Positions 26,641 to 41,999 of a stretch of 64,000 nucleotides of DNA are shown here, piece by piece (position 1 is the first letter of the stretch; each line of letters begins with the position of its first letter). Source of the DNA: Antennarius striatus (lineage: Eukaryota > Chordata > Actinopteri > Lophiiformes > Antennariidae); NCBI RefSeq assembly GCF_040054535.1, contig NC_090782.1, positions 25,391,001 through 25,455,000 of the forward strand. Direction: 5' to 3'. The notes beneath the pieces were generated by a model that did no database searches, was not told the DNA's origin, and was given only the letters and a program-made list of their open reading frames with translations. The translations under genes were made by a program, and so were the position numbers.

Positions 26641-27438
26641 AAAACAAGAATCGAGCAGCTGTTTATTGTAAATACAGGACAGAAATGAAATCTGAGTAAT
26701 GAACTCGATGTGAAATGTTTTCTGGGTAACATTTCTTCTAACTGAACGAGATGAGGTTTGATCTCTAAATGCATCCTGATGAGGCGGATCCTACTCTTGT
26801 TACTTTGGTGTCTTTTTTTCATCGAGTATTTTTTCCCCATAATTTGATAATGTATTAAAAATGGACACAGGACAGAATGGAAATAAAATGGAAATAGACG
26901 TTTTATACTAATTTTCTCGAATAAGTGATCGTCCGTCTGACAGCTGTCAGATATTTTTCATTAAATGTGGACTTCAGAGCTACGTCTATTTAATGAACAT
27001 GATGAGTTCCTGCTTTACTTCCTCTGATCGTTTTGTCCAGATTGAACATTCTGGAAGAATCATTTTTGACTCAGAAGTTAAGTAAGAACTCAACACCCAG
27101 GTCGGCTGGACACCCGGGTCGACTGTCTGCCCCCTTTGAAACAGCCTCACAGTTTCCCCTCCTGATGGCTGCAGGTGAAGAAACCACCTGTAGCTGTCCC
27201 ACCCGTCGCCCTCCGCTTCTGCATGTCCCATCGGCATCGTCCTGATGCCCTAAAACAGTCCACTCTGTCTGGACTGGTTCATCACCTGACCGGTTAAACA
27301 TGCTTGTCCAGTTCTGACCCACTGACATTCTCTAAGTGTCATTTCCAGGAAGACTAAATCCAATAACCACTGATATGAACTTTCAATATGGTATTTTGGT
27401 ATTTTACCACTAAAACAATGAAATCTGGCAGAAGTTAG
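26641..27438. other. gfus intron 1, no further feature
   Basis: The region 26820-27010 is the tandem duplicate of 23490-23700. Open frames on both strands around 26986-27480 lack domains and are not supported. Confidence 0.5.
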
Positions 27439-27450
27439 TTTGATAATTTT

Positions 27451-27778
27451 CGGACGGCACGGTGGCGTACTGGTTAGCACTGCTGCCTCACGGCAAAAAG
27501 GTCAGGGGTTCAAACCCCATCATTTCCAACATGGCCTTTCTGTGAAGAGTTTGCATGTTCTCTCCGTGTCTGAATGGGTTTCCTCCGGGTTCTCCGGATT
27601 CCCCCCATTATCAGGAAAAATACGCATCAAGAGAATATTAGGTCATGTTGGACCATAGTGGCGGCGCGCCCAGGGTGCAGCGGCTCTGGACCAACCATCC
27701 ATCTGGCCTTGAAATTTCGTTGTACCGTCCCTGTGTGTGTATAATGACAAATAAAGAAAGTTTGACTTTTTTTTATTT
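27451..27778 (+). mobile_element. tRNA-derived SINE with target-site duplication
   Basis: GGCACGGTGGCGTACTGGTT and GGTCAGGGGTTCAAACCCC resemble pol III A/B box sequences. The body has GTTTGCATGTTCTCTCCGTG and GGGTTTCCTCCGGGTTCTCC, and the tail is ATGACAAATAAAGAAAGTTT plus a T-rich end. It is flanked by TTTGATAATTTT at 27439-27450 and 27779-27790. Confidence 0.85.
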
Positions 27779-28209
27779 TTTGATAATTTTTTGATAAAAG
27801 TCAGTGTTGTAAATGAGTCCTTTTTTATGATTCTCTATTTTCGAGGTGCTTACTTCTTTAGTAGGTAAAGCAGGTATTTGACTTGCTCATATTGATGACA
27901 CACGGACTGAATGTTAAGAAAACAGGTTTGTGGAGGAAACCTGGGGGTAGGAAAGTCAAAAATAGTTTTCTCGGCTTTTGACTTTGGTATGCAGTTCCAC
28001 TGGAACAGGGAGGCAGACTGACCGAAAAATGATTTGAAAGATAATTAGCTGCCGTCAGTGAGCTTTGACCTGATGTCATCTGGGGGATGGGAATTTCACA
28101 AGCCTATTGTTGTTAATGTTGTAAATATGATGAAGGTGTGAAGTCTGCTATATTAACATGTCCCGAAAAAAATAAACTAAAGAAATAAAAAATAAAAATA
28201 AATCTAGGT

Positions 28210-28440
28210 CTACTGGGGCGGCAGTGGTTCAGTGGTAGAACAGGTCTTCCAGTTATTATAGGGTTGGCGTTTCGGATCCTGTTCCCCCAGTCATCTGTCG
28301 TTGTGTCCTTGGGCAAGACACATTACCCTCTTTGCCTCTAATGAGGGACTCGCTGGTGTGTGAATGTGTTTACCCCCACCAAGTATGAATGAAGAGTGAG
28401 TGAATAGTGTAACCATGTGAGCGTGATATAAGTCAAATCC
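28210..28440 (+). mobile_element. tRNA-derived SINE
   Basis: GGCGGCAGTGGTTCAGTGGT (A-box part), GGTTGGCGTTTCGGATCC (B-box part) and GTGTCCTTGGGCAAGACACA are diagnostic of a very common teleost SINE; the tail ends in TATAAGTCAAATCCATTATA. It lies in gfus intron 1. Confidence 0.85.
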
Positions 28441-28539
28441 ATTATAATTACCGTACTAGGCCTAACTGAGAGGGATGATTACCAGACGTCTGACACTGGG
28501 ATGGGATGTCACTGGATGTGTCTCTATGTGCTGTTCTAG

Positions 28540-32732
<4,193 letters not shown>

Positions 32733-33064
32733 CACGTGTACCTGTCCAGCTGGTAGGATGTGTGTTGATCCGGGACCCGTTGGTGGAGGAAGAGGCTTTG
32801 AAAGGGAGATGATTGAGCTGAGGCTGGACGTTCCCGTCCGGACGCTCGTTTTATGTTACAGGATTATTTTCTGCTGATGTGGTTTTAATTTTAATTTTAA
32901 ATGACTTAGGTTGAATTTTCTCCGGTGGAATGAACAGAGTTTTGACTTGATTAGCAAAAAGTAAGGACGTTGGTATAAAACATTTAAGTTTTGAATCTGA
33001 ACTAATGCCAAACTACTGAAGACAATTGGGATGGTTTAAAATTCTAAAAACACTTACGGACTTC

Positions 33065-33070
33065 AATAAA
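33065..33070 (+). terminator. gfus: Probable poly(A) signal of plus gfus
   Basis: AATAAA in CTTCAATAAAATGAAATC, 332 bases after the gfus stop codon and 153 bases before the convergent bmb stop. Confidence 0.5.
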
Positions 33071-33144
33071 ATGAAATCTTCACTGATAACAAACCAGACC
33101 ATCGCCACAGCGGTCAATGAACTTATACACACTGATTCACAAGT

Positions 33145-33155
33145 AAACTTATTTA
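33145..33155 (-). terminator. bmb: Possible poly(A) signal of bmb
   Basis: Reverse complement of TTATTTATTA gives AATAAATAA, 70-80 bases past the bmb stop. Confidence 0.45.
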
Positions 33156-33222
33156 TTAAGTTAAAAGTCAGTTAAAACACTGCATTAAAACATTTAAAAC
33201 CAGTTTATAGTGTGTGTAGAGC

Positions 33223-36200
33223 TCATGATAGAGCGTAGGAAGAGTTTCCCCCCTCGTGGACCCGGCAGTACTCCTGTCCCGGCGCTGCTCTCTTCTTACA
33301 AGCCCTCCCCATCTTGGTGATGCCGTTACAGAGCTGCCGCCCCGACAGAGAACTGCAACAGGAAGACGACTCAGCCTGTTCCGATCGTTTACTCTGATTG
33401 GTCACATTCATGCACACACGAGTCCTGGTCCAAACATCTGACCTGTTGCAAGCTGATGGGGCGGGGCTGGTGCTCCGCGAGTCCTGCATCAAATCCTGCG
33501 AGTCGTTCCCGGCATCAAAAAACCCTCCCAAGTTCCTCAGAGGAATATCATCAACCAGGACCTTCAAAATAAAAGCACAGCACAAACTGACCAAAGCCCC
33601 CCCAAACTGACGGGTTCAGTCTGATGCCACACCCACTCAGCCGAGATTCCACATGCGTGTGATTGAACTCGCATCCACGGGCAGCTCTGGACACTTGCTC
33701 GAGGGCACCTCGGCAGTGCTCAGCAAACCTATGCTGAACTAGAACTGACAACCTTCCGGGGCACTTGCGCCCCCCCATGCATGCGTCATTAACTGGGTCT
33801 GCTCACCGGTGAGAAAATGTCCCGCGGGAGCCAACGCTGACCAGGAGTCGAGTGGGTCTGGCTGCCGACGTTTGGCACAAACCGGGACTCCTGTGACTCC
33901 CTGTGAGGGGGGGACACTGCTGATAGACCCAAATCACCTGTGTTCAGAATCAGATGATTGACAAAAGTCAATATTGATCTTGTTTAAGAAACGACCTGTC
34001 AAGTATTAAAAAAAGTTTGTTACACGTTACAAAACCTGATATGAAACTATCCCGGTTCAACAGGTCGTCTCTTTCCAGGGAGGGGTCCTTTTCATTCCTG
34101 AAGACAAAATAAACAGGATTTTCTATTTGATGAAGCAAATTTACAAATGAGGGTCCGCACCAAAATTATCACCCAAATCATTTGTGAAATGAGCCAAACT
34201 GAACAAAGGTTCTGTCCACACGATGGATTAAATATCTGTACTCACCTCTGGGGGGTGGAGGATGATGGTGGCGAGGAGAATGTTGTTCTGTGTGGCGCCA
34301 CAACGTCACATGGGGGCAGCGGTGGCGGGATGGAAGCTCTTCCTCTGGTGTGGAAGCAGGACCACAGCTGATTGACGAACCAGTGACCTGCATCCGACAC
34401 ACACACACACGCACACACACACACACACACACTAGAACCCAGACACCACTGGAGACCCGTGTTCGGCCTGAAGCAGCTCAGAGTCTTTACCCAGAGAGAA
34501 TGCCAGCAGCAGCAGGCTGAGGCTGGGCAGGTCCAGCGCTGGCTGCTGGTTGAGCTCCGCCACCGCGTTCAGAGGAACACTGAGCAGCAGCAGCGCCCGG
34601 GAGAACGCCGGACAACCAAGGAACGTCAGCAGGACGGCACACAGCACCAAGTAGCCGGCGTGAGCGACGCACGTCCACGTGGCCGTCAGGCTCAAGCCTG
34701 TCGGGGAAAGAAGACGTTCCGAGTCCAAGTCTCTGCTGCCCTCTGGTGGATTTATCTGGTGGACTCACCTGCCCAGCCCAGGTAGGCCTGGATGTTGTGG
34801 AGCCTGTCCTCCACCTGGCTCTGCATGCTGTTCAGGTAGTGCAGCAGGAGCCCCAGTGTGCTGTTCATGCGCTCCAGTTGGACCATCAGGTCGGTGTGGT
34901 ACCGGCTCGTCTGGTCCTGGTACTGCAGGAACTCCAGCATGCTGTGGTCTGCAAACCCAGACAGGGGTGAACACCTGCAGCTTCGTGTTTCTGTGGCATC
35001 AGCTGGGACTCGCTTTGAGGACCTATTTTCCGGTGGATGTCTTGAGCCTGGTGTCGGACCTCGTCCAGGTCTTTAACGATGGCCTTGTGGCTCTCCTGCA
35101 GCTCGGAGTCCTGGACCTGCAGATGCTCCGTCACGTTCTCTAAAGGAGACGGTCATTTCAACTTTTTTTTTCCGCATTCACACAACATACAACAGGTTTT
35201 CAGAAAATTTTGCAGGACATGAAGGAGGAAGGACTTTTTTTGTCTCCAATTACAACTAAAGTACTGGGATTGGAGAGGACACTGTCCCACAGGAGGAACC
35301 AACAGGTTCTGTAGAAGATTAGGAGAACTCATGAAAAGATTTGCATCTAAATGATCTGAATATCCTGCAGAAGAAGAACACTGTTGCATCTGGTGCCCGT
35401 TGATCAGCTCACAAACGTCTCACCCATTTTCTTGGTGATGCCCTGGATTAGCTGGGCGACCACCTCCTGTCCGGACGCGATCAGGGCTTTTTCCTGGCTG
35501 AGACGCTGCAGGTTGTCCCTGAGTGAGCTCTCCATGACCTCCTGGCCCTCTTTCAGCTTCCCCTGCTGGGCCTGCAGAGCGCCATGGCCGTCCAGCAGCT
35601 TGTCCAGCGAGGCGGCGGCCAGGTCCCTCAGCTCCCGCTGAGCCTCCTGGCAAAAAACACGGCAGTTAAAGCCACTGGACTGCCTTCAGGAGAGAAGGAG
35701 AACCGGGTCTACCTTCAGGTCCTTCATGGTGCTCAGCTGGCTGGTGGCAGTGGAGATCAGGGCGTTGACGGTCTGTTCCGCCCTGCGTCGGAAGAGCTGC
35801 TGGCGAACGGCGTAGCAAACAGAGCGCGCTCTGTTGCTGATGATGTGGTAGGCGTTCCACGTGTCGGAATCCATTTCTGCTGTACACTGCTTTAAAGTCT
35901 GGAATAACAAACGGATTAGAAACGGCCCCATGAAGACGGACCAGATCTCATTCTGATTCACGCCTGACCATTTCCTCTGAGCACGAATAGGTCCGGCGCC
36001 CCTCACCCTCCGCCTGGCAGTTAAAGAGCGCGACTCCCAGCTTAGCAAGCTGCTCCTCCGAGAGGCCTTCACAGCTCGCCTTCAGCCGGGCAACCACCTG
36101 CAGCGGAGCGCCGAGGTTTAGTCAAACGTTACAGAACGTTCCTCTGATCATCAGGATACGGACCGCTGACTGATCTCAGGCTGAAATATGAGTTCTAGTA

Positions 36201-36570
36201 TTTGTGATACTTCATGACGGTCACCAAGATGGTGACATTTTCACGACGGTCAGTTAAGGAGTTATATTTTCATGCGTATTCAGGTAATGAGGTATGCATG
36301 GATTTCTTTAAAACATAGGAATATTACACGTTTTACCCCATAATGACAGCTATCCAACGGGCTGACTTCCATTTGCTTGGCCTCTGCCAAAAACGCCTCG
36401 TCTGCTGTCATCATCTCAAACTGAGCATCCTTAGCGAGCAGCGCAGGAACCACCACCGCCGCAGGCGATGCTGGCGGGGCCTCCACCTGCCGCCGCAGCC
36501 ACTCGAACAGCCCATCGACCGGACACCAGCAGACCAGCAGGATGACCAGCAGGATCAGGACACGGACCAT
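33223..36570 (-). CDS. bmb: Brambleberry, nuclear-envelope karyogamy protein
   Basis: Zebrafish Brambleberry is needed for fusion of chromosome-bearing micronuclei (karyomeres) in the early embryo. Coding exons in order: 36570-36337, 36097-35969, 35898-35713, 35646-35424, 35139-35023, 34948-34769, 34697-34491, 34387-34246, 34097-34036, 33937-33807, 33561-33223. All phases agree and give 649 codons plus stop. The start MVRVLILLVILLVCWCPVDG is a signal peptide. CEGLSEEQLAKLGVALFNCQ and DTWNAYHIISNRARSVCYA are family words. Exons 3-6 form a coiled coil. Exon 7 has hydrophobic stretches (AGYLVLCAVLLTFLG; LLLLSVPLNAVAELN). The last exon carries a Cys/His motif, LCNGITKMGRACKKR...CRVH. Exon 2 donor (GTCAGG) and the exon 9 join (TCAG|GTTTTG) are the least certain. 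The first exons were fixed by protein frame. Confidence 0.92.
33655..33785 (-). mobile_element. SINE-like fragment in a bmb intron
   Basis: GATTGAACTCGCATCCACGG (reverse-complement B-box-like), GAGGGCACCTCGGCAGTGCT and ACTGACAACCTTCCGGGGCA match the layout of the reverse SINE at 14285-14640. It ends near a CATGCATGCG run. Confidence 0.55.
34400..34432. repeat. (CA)n microsatellite in a bmb intron
   Basis: ACACACACACACGCACACAC and onwards, 13 bases upstream (on the minus strand sense) of the exon at 34387. Confidence 0.9.
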
Positions 36571-37400
36571 GTCTGGAACAGGACAGGTGAGAGGAGCTCC
36601 AACAAGACACACCTGTTCCTGGAATCTTATAAATATAACTGAGAAAATTCTATTTAAATTACTCTTTTACAGATCTGCTTTCAGGGAGCTGCTTGTTTTA
36701 AAGCGAACCGATTTGTTTTTTTGAATTAAATGTCCATGAAAGCCTTGGTGTGAAATCTATCAATTTTTCCTAAAATTCTCTTCATCTTGCAGGTAAACGT
36801 ATAACGTCGTGTTCGTCACTAGATGGCGACACTTGCAGAAGCCACACATCAAAAGTTTGATGATGTGTGTTGAGCAGTATTACAGTTTATCTTCTATATG
36901 TGTGGTTTACATGAATGCACCAGACGGACATGCATGACAATGGCCGTCCCTCCATCCTTTGCATGGGAACACACTGAGGCTTGTCCAGGCATGTCTGCAC
37001 TGCTGCGGCGCGCAAAGGCATCACTGCCACTATTAAACTACAGTACATTTAGTGTCAGCATTTTATAAATGCATGGACTCGATAAAACTAACTTCCTTTT
37101 CCTCGAATAATCGACTCATTCTTTTTACAAAGAAAAGTAGAAATAAAATGAACACACTGGAGTTCATCATTTGCTAATAAGACTAATAAAAATGAATTAC
37201 CTCTTTATTAAACTTGCGCCAGATTAAACCCACGCTTCCAAATTTCCATAAAAAATATCCGTCACGTTTAAATTGTGCAGGAAAGTTCGTCACTGCCGTT
37301 CTCAGCTGATCAGAATGACAGCTGATGGTTTCCATGTCTCCGCCCTATAATCCATACACGCAGCCAATAGAATGGCTCGAATCTTTGTGGGTGCGTTTGA
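36571..37400. other. bmb upstream region, no further gene
   Basis: AT-rich sequence without a supported exon. The stretch 36790-36860 has a diverged copy at 20890-20950 next to the second bmb fragment. Confidence 0.5.
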
Positions 37401-37640
37401 ATAATGTTCACATCACCGCGCGGGAAGGCGTTGACGCGTAGCTGACGCTCCCGCCCAGCCAGTGTACGTCAGAGCGCGAACAAACGCACCGGTAGTTGTG
37501 TGTGTCTGGAAGGCGCCGCTCCGCAAATGTCCGGGGAGCGGGAGCGGGACGGATAGTTACCCCCCAACTAGATTGAACCTTTACCCAACGCTGGACTGCA
37601 AACACGCGTGAAAACCCACAGGTGGGTTAACCTCCACCCG
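37400..37640 (+). promoter_or_regulatory. CpG-rich promoter with probable 5' UTR exon
   Basis: GC- and CpG-rich block (GCGCGGGAAGGCG, GACGCTCCCGCCC, GGCGCCGCTCCGC) that stands out from its surroundings. A good donor occurs at AACCCACAG|GTGGGTTAAC (37620/37621). It could start transcripts for the Myb/SANT frame, for pycr3 (whose start codon follows a 3' splice site), or for both. Confidence 0.5.
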
Positions 37641-37921
37641 CCGGTGTGAGCCGGTGTGGGCTGTCATTACGTGTCACGGCGTTGGTGTCACTCCGTGTTA
37701 CTTTATGGTTGTCCACTCAATAGGACACATGTATTATTTTGCTAATCTAATCTGTCCGGGATTATTTTCTAGCTGTCGCTAGCAGGTCGCAGCCACCGGG
37801 CTAGTTGAATGCTACCGTTTGAAGGAAAAACTTTATTTACTGGTACCGTTTTGACGACGCGCGGGTGAAATAGAGCTAAAGGCTCTATATGCTAGCGGCT
37901 AATTAGCCACACGGCTGCGTC

Positions 37922-38145
37922 AGCGTTCAACCGCTGGCTAGCGTTAGCTGGCTGGCGTTAGCTGGCTGGCGTTAGCTGGCTGGCGTTAGCTGGCTGGCGT
38001 TAGCTGGCTGGCGTTAGCTGGCTGGCGTTAGCTGACTGGCGTTAGCTGGCTGGCGTTAGCTGGCTGGCGTTAGCTGGCTGGCGTTAGCTGGCTGGCGTTA
38101 GCTGGCTGGCGTTAGCTGGCTGGCGTTAGCTGGCTGGCTAGCCGC
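37922..38145. repeat. 14-bp minisatellite (GCTGGCTGGCGTTA)n
   Basis: About fifteen near-perfect copies of GTTAGCTGGCTGGC, one with CTGACTGGC, ending 27 bases before the Myb/SANT start codon. It may be in the transcribed leader. It also makes the upstream open frames artificially long. Confidence 0.95.
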
Positions 38146-38171
38146 GGGGCTACCGGGGCTCCTTCTCCACG

Positions 38172-38636
38172 ATGGAGGACGGTGGGATCAGGAAGCAGAA
38201 CTGGGACGTGAAGGAGACCGAGCTGTTCCTGGAGATCCTCAAAGAGCTGGACATGAAGAAGTGTCTGGACGGGAGGAAGGTCCGGAACCACAAGCTGTTC
38301 AAGGTGGCCCACCGGAGGATGACGGCGGCCGGATACCGCCGCTCCGTGGACCAGCTCAAGTTCCGGTGGAAGCTGCTGAAAAGCGCGTTTTACAAGTGTA
38401 AGAGGGCACCGGGCTCCCCCGCCCCCATCAAGATCCAGGGCTGGTGGCGGTACGAGAGGAGCATGGCGGCCATCATGGAGTCCCGACACCCGCTGGTCGC
38501 GGCCGGGGCGAACTCCGACCGGAACGACGAGGCCACGGAGGACTCTGACGGAGAGGCGGCCCTGCTGCCCTGGCCTCAGCCCCGCACGGACAGCCCCGCC
38601 CGCAACCTGGATTTAATTGTACGAGTGACGTCATAG
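38172..38636 (+). CDS. Myb/SANT-like (trihelix) DNA-binding domain protein or 5' exon
   Basis: A 154-codon frame. Residues about 8-95 form a Myb/SANT-like fold: NWDVKETELFLEILKELDMK, KVRNHKLFKVAHRRMTAAGY and QLKFRWKLLKSAFYKCKR, with the spaced tryptophans (W11, W65, WW98-99) and basic third helix typical of Myb_DNA-bind_4 proteins. The C-terminal part is acidic and then Pro-rich. The start codon has a good context (CCACGATGG). The frame may end at TAG 38634-38636, or may be an exon spliced at 38618 (ATT|GTACGA) or nearby into pycr3, because the pycr3 exon at 39761 is in the same phase. I do not recognise a specific orthologue. Confidence 0.75.
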   Translation: MEDGGIRKQNWDVKETELFLEILKELDMKKCLDGRKVRNHKLFKVAHRRMTAAGYRRSVDQLKFRWKLLKSAFYKCKRAPGSPAPIKIQGWWRYERSMAAIMESRHPLVAAGANSDRNDEATEDSDGEAALLPWPQPRTDSPARNLDLIVRVTS

Positions 38637-38652
38637 ACGTGCAATGACGTCA

Positions 38653-39000
38653 TGTCTGATTCATTTATGCGCCCGTGCATCGGTTTAACGAGCTCATGTT
38701 TCAATCTTTTACCACGTTTAACACAAAATCAATGTTTTTCTGGTTCCTGCAGCTGTAAATGGTCCTCAGTCAGGTGTTAGAACAGCAGACCCATCTTTAT
38801 TCCTTCATATCTAGATTTAGTTTCATGCAACGTTCCATAGCTCCAAGATGTTCACCATTCCTGACCCGAAGCACCAGAGACGTGTCACCAGAACCATCTG
38901 GATCAGAGTCTGAAGAATAGGAATCCCATGGAGTCATGAACCAAACCGGACCTTCTGGGATCTCTAGATCAGCGGTGTATCTGAAGGAGGAAGACTGAAG
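38653..39000. other. No feature seen
   Basis: Non-coding sequence between the Myb/SANT exon and a transposase relic; nothing recognised. Confidence 0.4.
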
Positions 39001-39003
39001 CTG

Positions 39004-39330
39004 ATGAACCCCTCCCTACAGCAAGACGGGGGCTCGGTGAAGCTCTTGGGCTGCTTTGCTTCCTGGTCCACTAGAAACCTGCAGCCTGTAGCCAATCAGA
39101 TGGACTCCATCAAGGTCAGAATCCTAAAAGAAAATGTCTCCATTTGTGCAGAAGATGAAGTTCGGATGTTCCAAAGGGAAGATGATCTCGAACAGATATC
39201 AGAGTCCATCCAGACCTGGTTCCAGAAGAACTCCTGGATGGTTCTAGAGGCGTCAGTCACCTGACTGGAACCCTCAGGTGCGTCTAGAGGAGGCGGCTGC
39301 AGCAGGGAAAGCAGTAGTCATCCAGAACTG
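39004..39330 (+). mobile_element. Tc1-like transposase relic
   Basis: The frame 39004-39264 reads VKLLGCFASWSTRNLQPVAN, then MDSIKVRILKENVS, FQREDD and TWFQKNSWMVLE. These line up with the 'WGCF...G.L...G.MDS.KY..IL.ENV...FQQDNDPKH...WFQ...VLEWPSQSPD' region of Tc1-like transposases, with the catalytic Asp region and PSQSPD destroyed. Not functional. Confidence 0.75.
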
Positions 39331-39760
39331 GAGACCCGTGTCCAAGAGGAACGGACTAGGATTCTCCAGAAGCTGCAGTCTGGATCTGGATCAAGTTTGC
39401 AGAATCAGCTGAGGGGTCTTGGAGATCTGGAGATGTTGGTCGTTCAGGGTTGGATCATCTAGAGTTGCAGAAATCAGTGAAGAAACTTTTGTGTTGTAGT
39501 TGATAAGAAAAACCTCAATGAGTTGTGAGCTGTTAAAGTGTTCTGGTTTGATGGTGAACGGTTGATCAATAGTAGATTCATCAATAACCCTCCTGTCATC
39601 AATTTCCCTCCTGTCACGTCTGTTTAAGGGTTCAGATGTTGTAGCGACATATTGATTTATCAATGAAGTCAGTTCTCCTGACAGAAGCTGTGAAGATCAA
39701 TCAGTCAATAACCAATGGAAGCAGCCTGTGTGTGACACAACTTGTTTGACATCTGTTCAG
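39331..39760. other. Intron or intergenic, no feature
   Basis: No coding feature. It ends in the 3' splice site ATCTGTTCAG before the first pycr3 coding exon. Confidence 0.5.
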
Positions 39761-39766
39761 ATCAAA

Positions 39767-41259
39767 ATGGACCCTGAAGTGGACCGGCAGCTCAGGGTCG
39801 GTTTCATCGGTGCGGGGAACATGGCCTACGGCCTCACGAAGGGCATCTTGTGTGGTGAGTCGGCAGACACTGATTGACCCGGAGCAGACGGAGTAGATGT
39901 GGATGAGGTAACAGTCTGTTGCGTGTTCCCATCAAAGGAAACGTTCTTCCTGGGAACGTCATCGTGAGCGCGCCGTCATCCAGAAACCTGGGACACTTCC
40001 AGGTACTTATATTTATTAATTTTTTAAAATTCAGTATTCTTCTTTTCCAAGTAGAAACTTCTCAGTTTTCTCATGTTTTAGAAAAGTTCAGCCATGCTTC
40101 ATGTGCCCCTAATGGTGTACATCTCATCACTAGTTTTTTTTTAAGCTCAATTTATTCATTTTTTTAAACATTTAATTTGATGGAAGTTCCATTTGTGTCC
40201 AGTAGAGGGCGCAGCTGTGCCTTTTAAGACTCCAATCTTTCATTCAGTCTTTTAATCTGCAGATGTGACCTCACTTCCTGTGAGCGTCTCAGCGCTCAGG
40301 TGATCATGTGGGTCCCCCCCCGCTTGTCTTCCAGGAGCTCGGTGTTCTCGTCACACACTCCAACACGGAGGTGGTGTGTGGGTCTGACGTGGTGTTTGTG
40401 GCGGTCAAACCTCACCTGGTTCCACCGGTTCTCAGCGAGATCTCTCGGCACGTGACCGAGCGACACATCATCGTGTCTGTGGCGGCGGGGGTGACCCTGT
40501 CCACCATCGAGGAGGTGAGAGCCCCGGGTCAGGGGGAGGGGCCGTTTGAAACCTGAGGGCGGTGGGTTCAACACTAGCTGTTTCGTTTTCCTCTTTCCAT
40601 CCTCAGATGCTGCCGGAGAACTCCGTTGCCGTCAGGATGATGCCCAATCTCCCGTGTTTGGTTCAGGAGGGCGCTCTCCTGTTCGCCCGGGGGTCGCGTG
40701 CCAAACAGGAAGACGGGGCCCTGCTGCGCTCCCTGCTGCACCACTGTGGCCTGGTGGAGGAGGGGCCCGAGGCCTGGATCGACATCCACACGGGGCTGAG
40801 CGGGAGTGGAGTCGCTCTGGTGAGCCGCCGTCCGAATGCTTCCAACGTTTACGGAGGAATGATCCTGATCCGATGCGTGTCTGCAGGTGTACCTGTTCGC
40901 TGAGGCGCTGGCAGAAGGAGCGGTGAAGATGGGGATGCCGAGTCCGCTGGCGCACAGCATTGCGTCTCAAACTGTTCTGGTCAGTGTCCAGGAAACCTAG
41001 GGTTCACCCCCGCCTCCACACCGGAACACACCCAACCTGGTTCTTTCTCTCGCAGGGCGCTGGGAAGCTGTTGCGTGAATCCGGGAAGCATCCGGCCCAG
41101 CTCCGCTCGGAGGTCTGCACCCCAGGGGGGACCACCATCTACGCCCTCCACACCATGGAGCGGGGCGGTGTGAGGGCGACCACCATGAGCGCTGTGGAGG
41201 CCGCCACTGAGAGGGCCCGGGAGCTCGGACAGAAGCTGGCAGCGGAGCGCAGGAAGTGA
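39767..41259 (+). CDS. pycr3: Pyrroline-5-carboxylate reductase 3
   Basis: Cytosolic NAD(P)H-dependent reductase making proline from pyrroline-5-carboxylate. Coding exons 39767-39854, 39938-40002, 40335-40514, 40607-40819, 40887-40979 and 41056-41259 give 280 codons plus stop, near the 274 aa of human PYCR3 (from memory). The N-terminal Rossmann motif is [29 protein letters not shown] and [16 protein letters not shown] follow. The C-terminal signature [10 protein letters not shown]...[17 protein letters not shown] is the P5CR family pattern. The ATG lies six bases after a 3' splice site, so an upstream exon exists; the reading frame continues open through ATCAAA to the splice site, leaving room for an N-terminal extension from the Myb/SANT exon. 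All splice sites are GT-AG. Confidence 0.95.
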
Positions 41260-41690
41260 CTGTTCGCCTTCCTCAACCCCCAAACGGAGCTTCTCCAAGT
41301 CTGATGAAACGCCGGCTGTTCGGCTCGACCAATCAGCAACACCGAAAACACAAAACGGGCCACGATAGGCTTTTCTGCATGTCTTTAACTGGAGGAAATA
41401 TTGGCTCAAACATTCACGAGTAGAAGAAACGGAGCCCAATCGGTTAATAAATGTTTTAAATTAAAACTAAATCTGATCGGTCCAGAAACCGGGTTCTTTT
41501 GGATTTACGAGCTGCTAATCTGGACATGTTAATCTGTACATGTGGATTAAAGATGGTAAACTGTTGATTTATTTAATTGTATTAAATGACATTTAATTTA
41601 TTAAAATTTAATCTGAGTCATTAATAGTGTGTAGGTGTGGATTAACACGCAAGATGTGTGTGCCCACCTCCAAAAGCATGCGCTTCGGGT
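41260..41690. other. pycr3 3' flank
   Basis: Contains TTAATAAATG near 41445, a possible poly(A) signal (AATAAA), and AT-rich non-coding sequence. No further gene. Confidence 0.5.
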
Positions 41691-41694
41691 TGAT

Positions 41695-41875
41695 TGGCCG
41701 GTCCCAAGTTGCCCACAGGAGTGAGTGTGTGTGCATGGTTGTCTCACTGTGTGGCTCAGCGGTGCACTGGCGCCGTGCCTGGAGTGTCTCACGCCTTAAG
41801 CCAGCTCAGATGGGCTCCAGCTCCCTGTGACCCGCTACGGCGGATAAGGCGGCAGAAAATGAATGCATGTGTGTA
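41695..41875 (+). mobile_element. SINE-like tail fragment
   Basis: GGTGCACTGGCGCCGTGCCT, GATGGGCTCCAGCTCCCTGT and GGATAAGGCGGCAGAAAATG are the 3' half of the repeat also seen at 22141-22275. Confidence 0.7.
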
Positions 41876-41999
41876 AACATGTCGTCATGAGGCATATGGT
41901 GACGTATCTACATCTCTGACGTCATTTCCTTTCATTTAAATAAACGTTTTTAAAAATAATTAAAAATAAACCGGCTCTTCCTCCTGGTACCGGTTTCTT

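Noticed and set aside
34459-35143. Plus-strand frames of 108 and 154 codons
   Set aside because: Antisense shadows of bmb exons.
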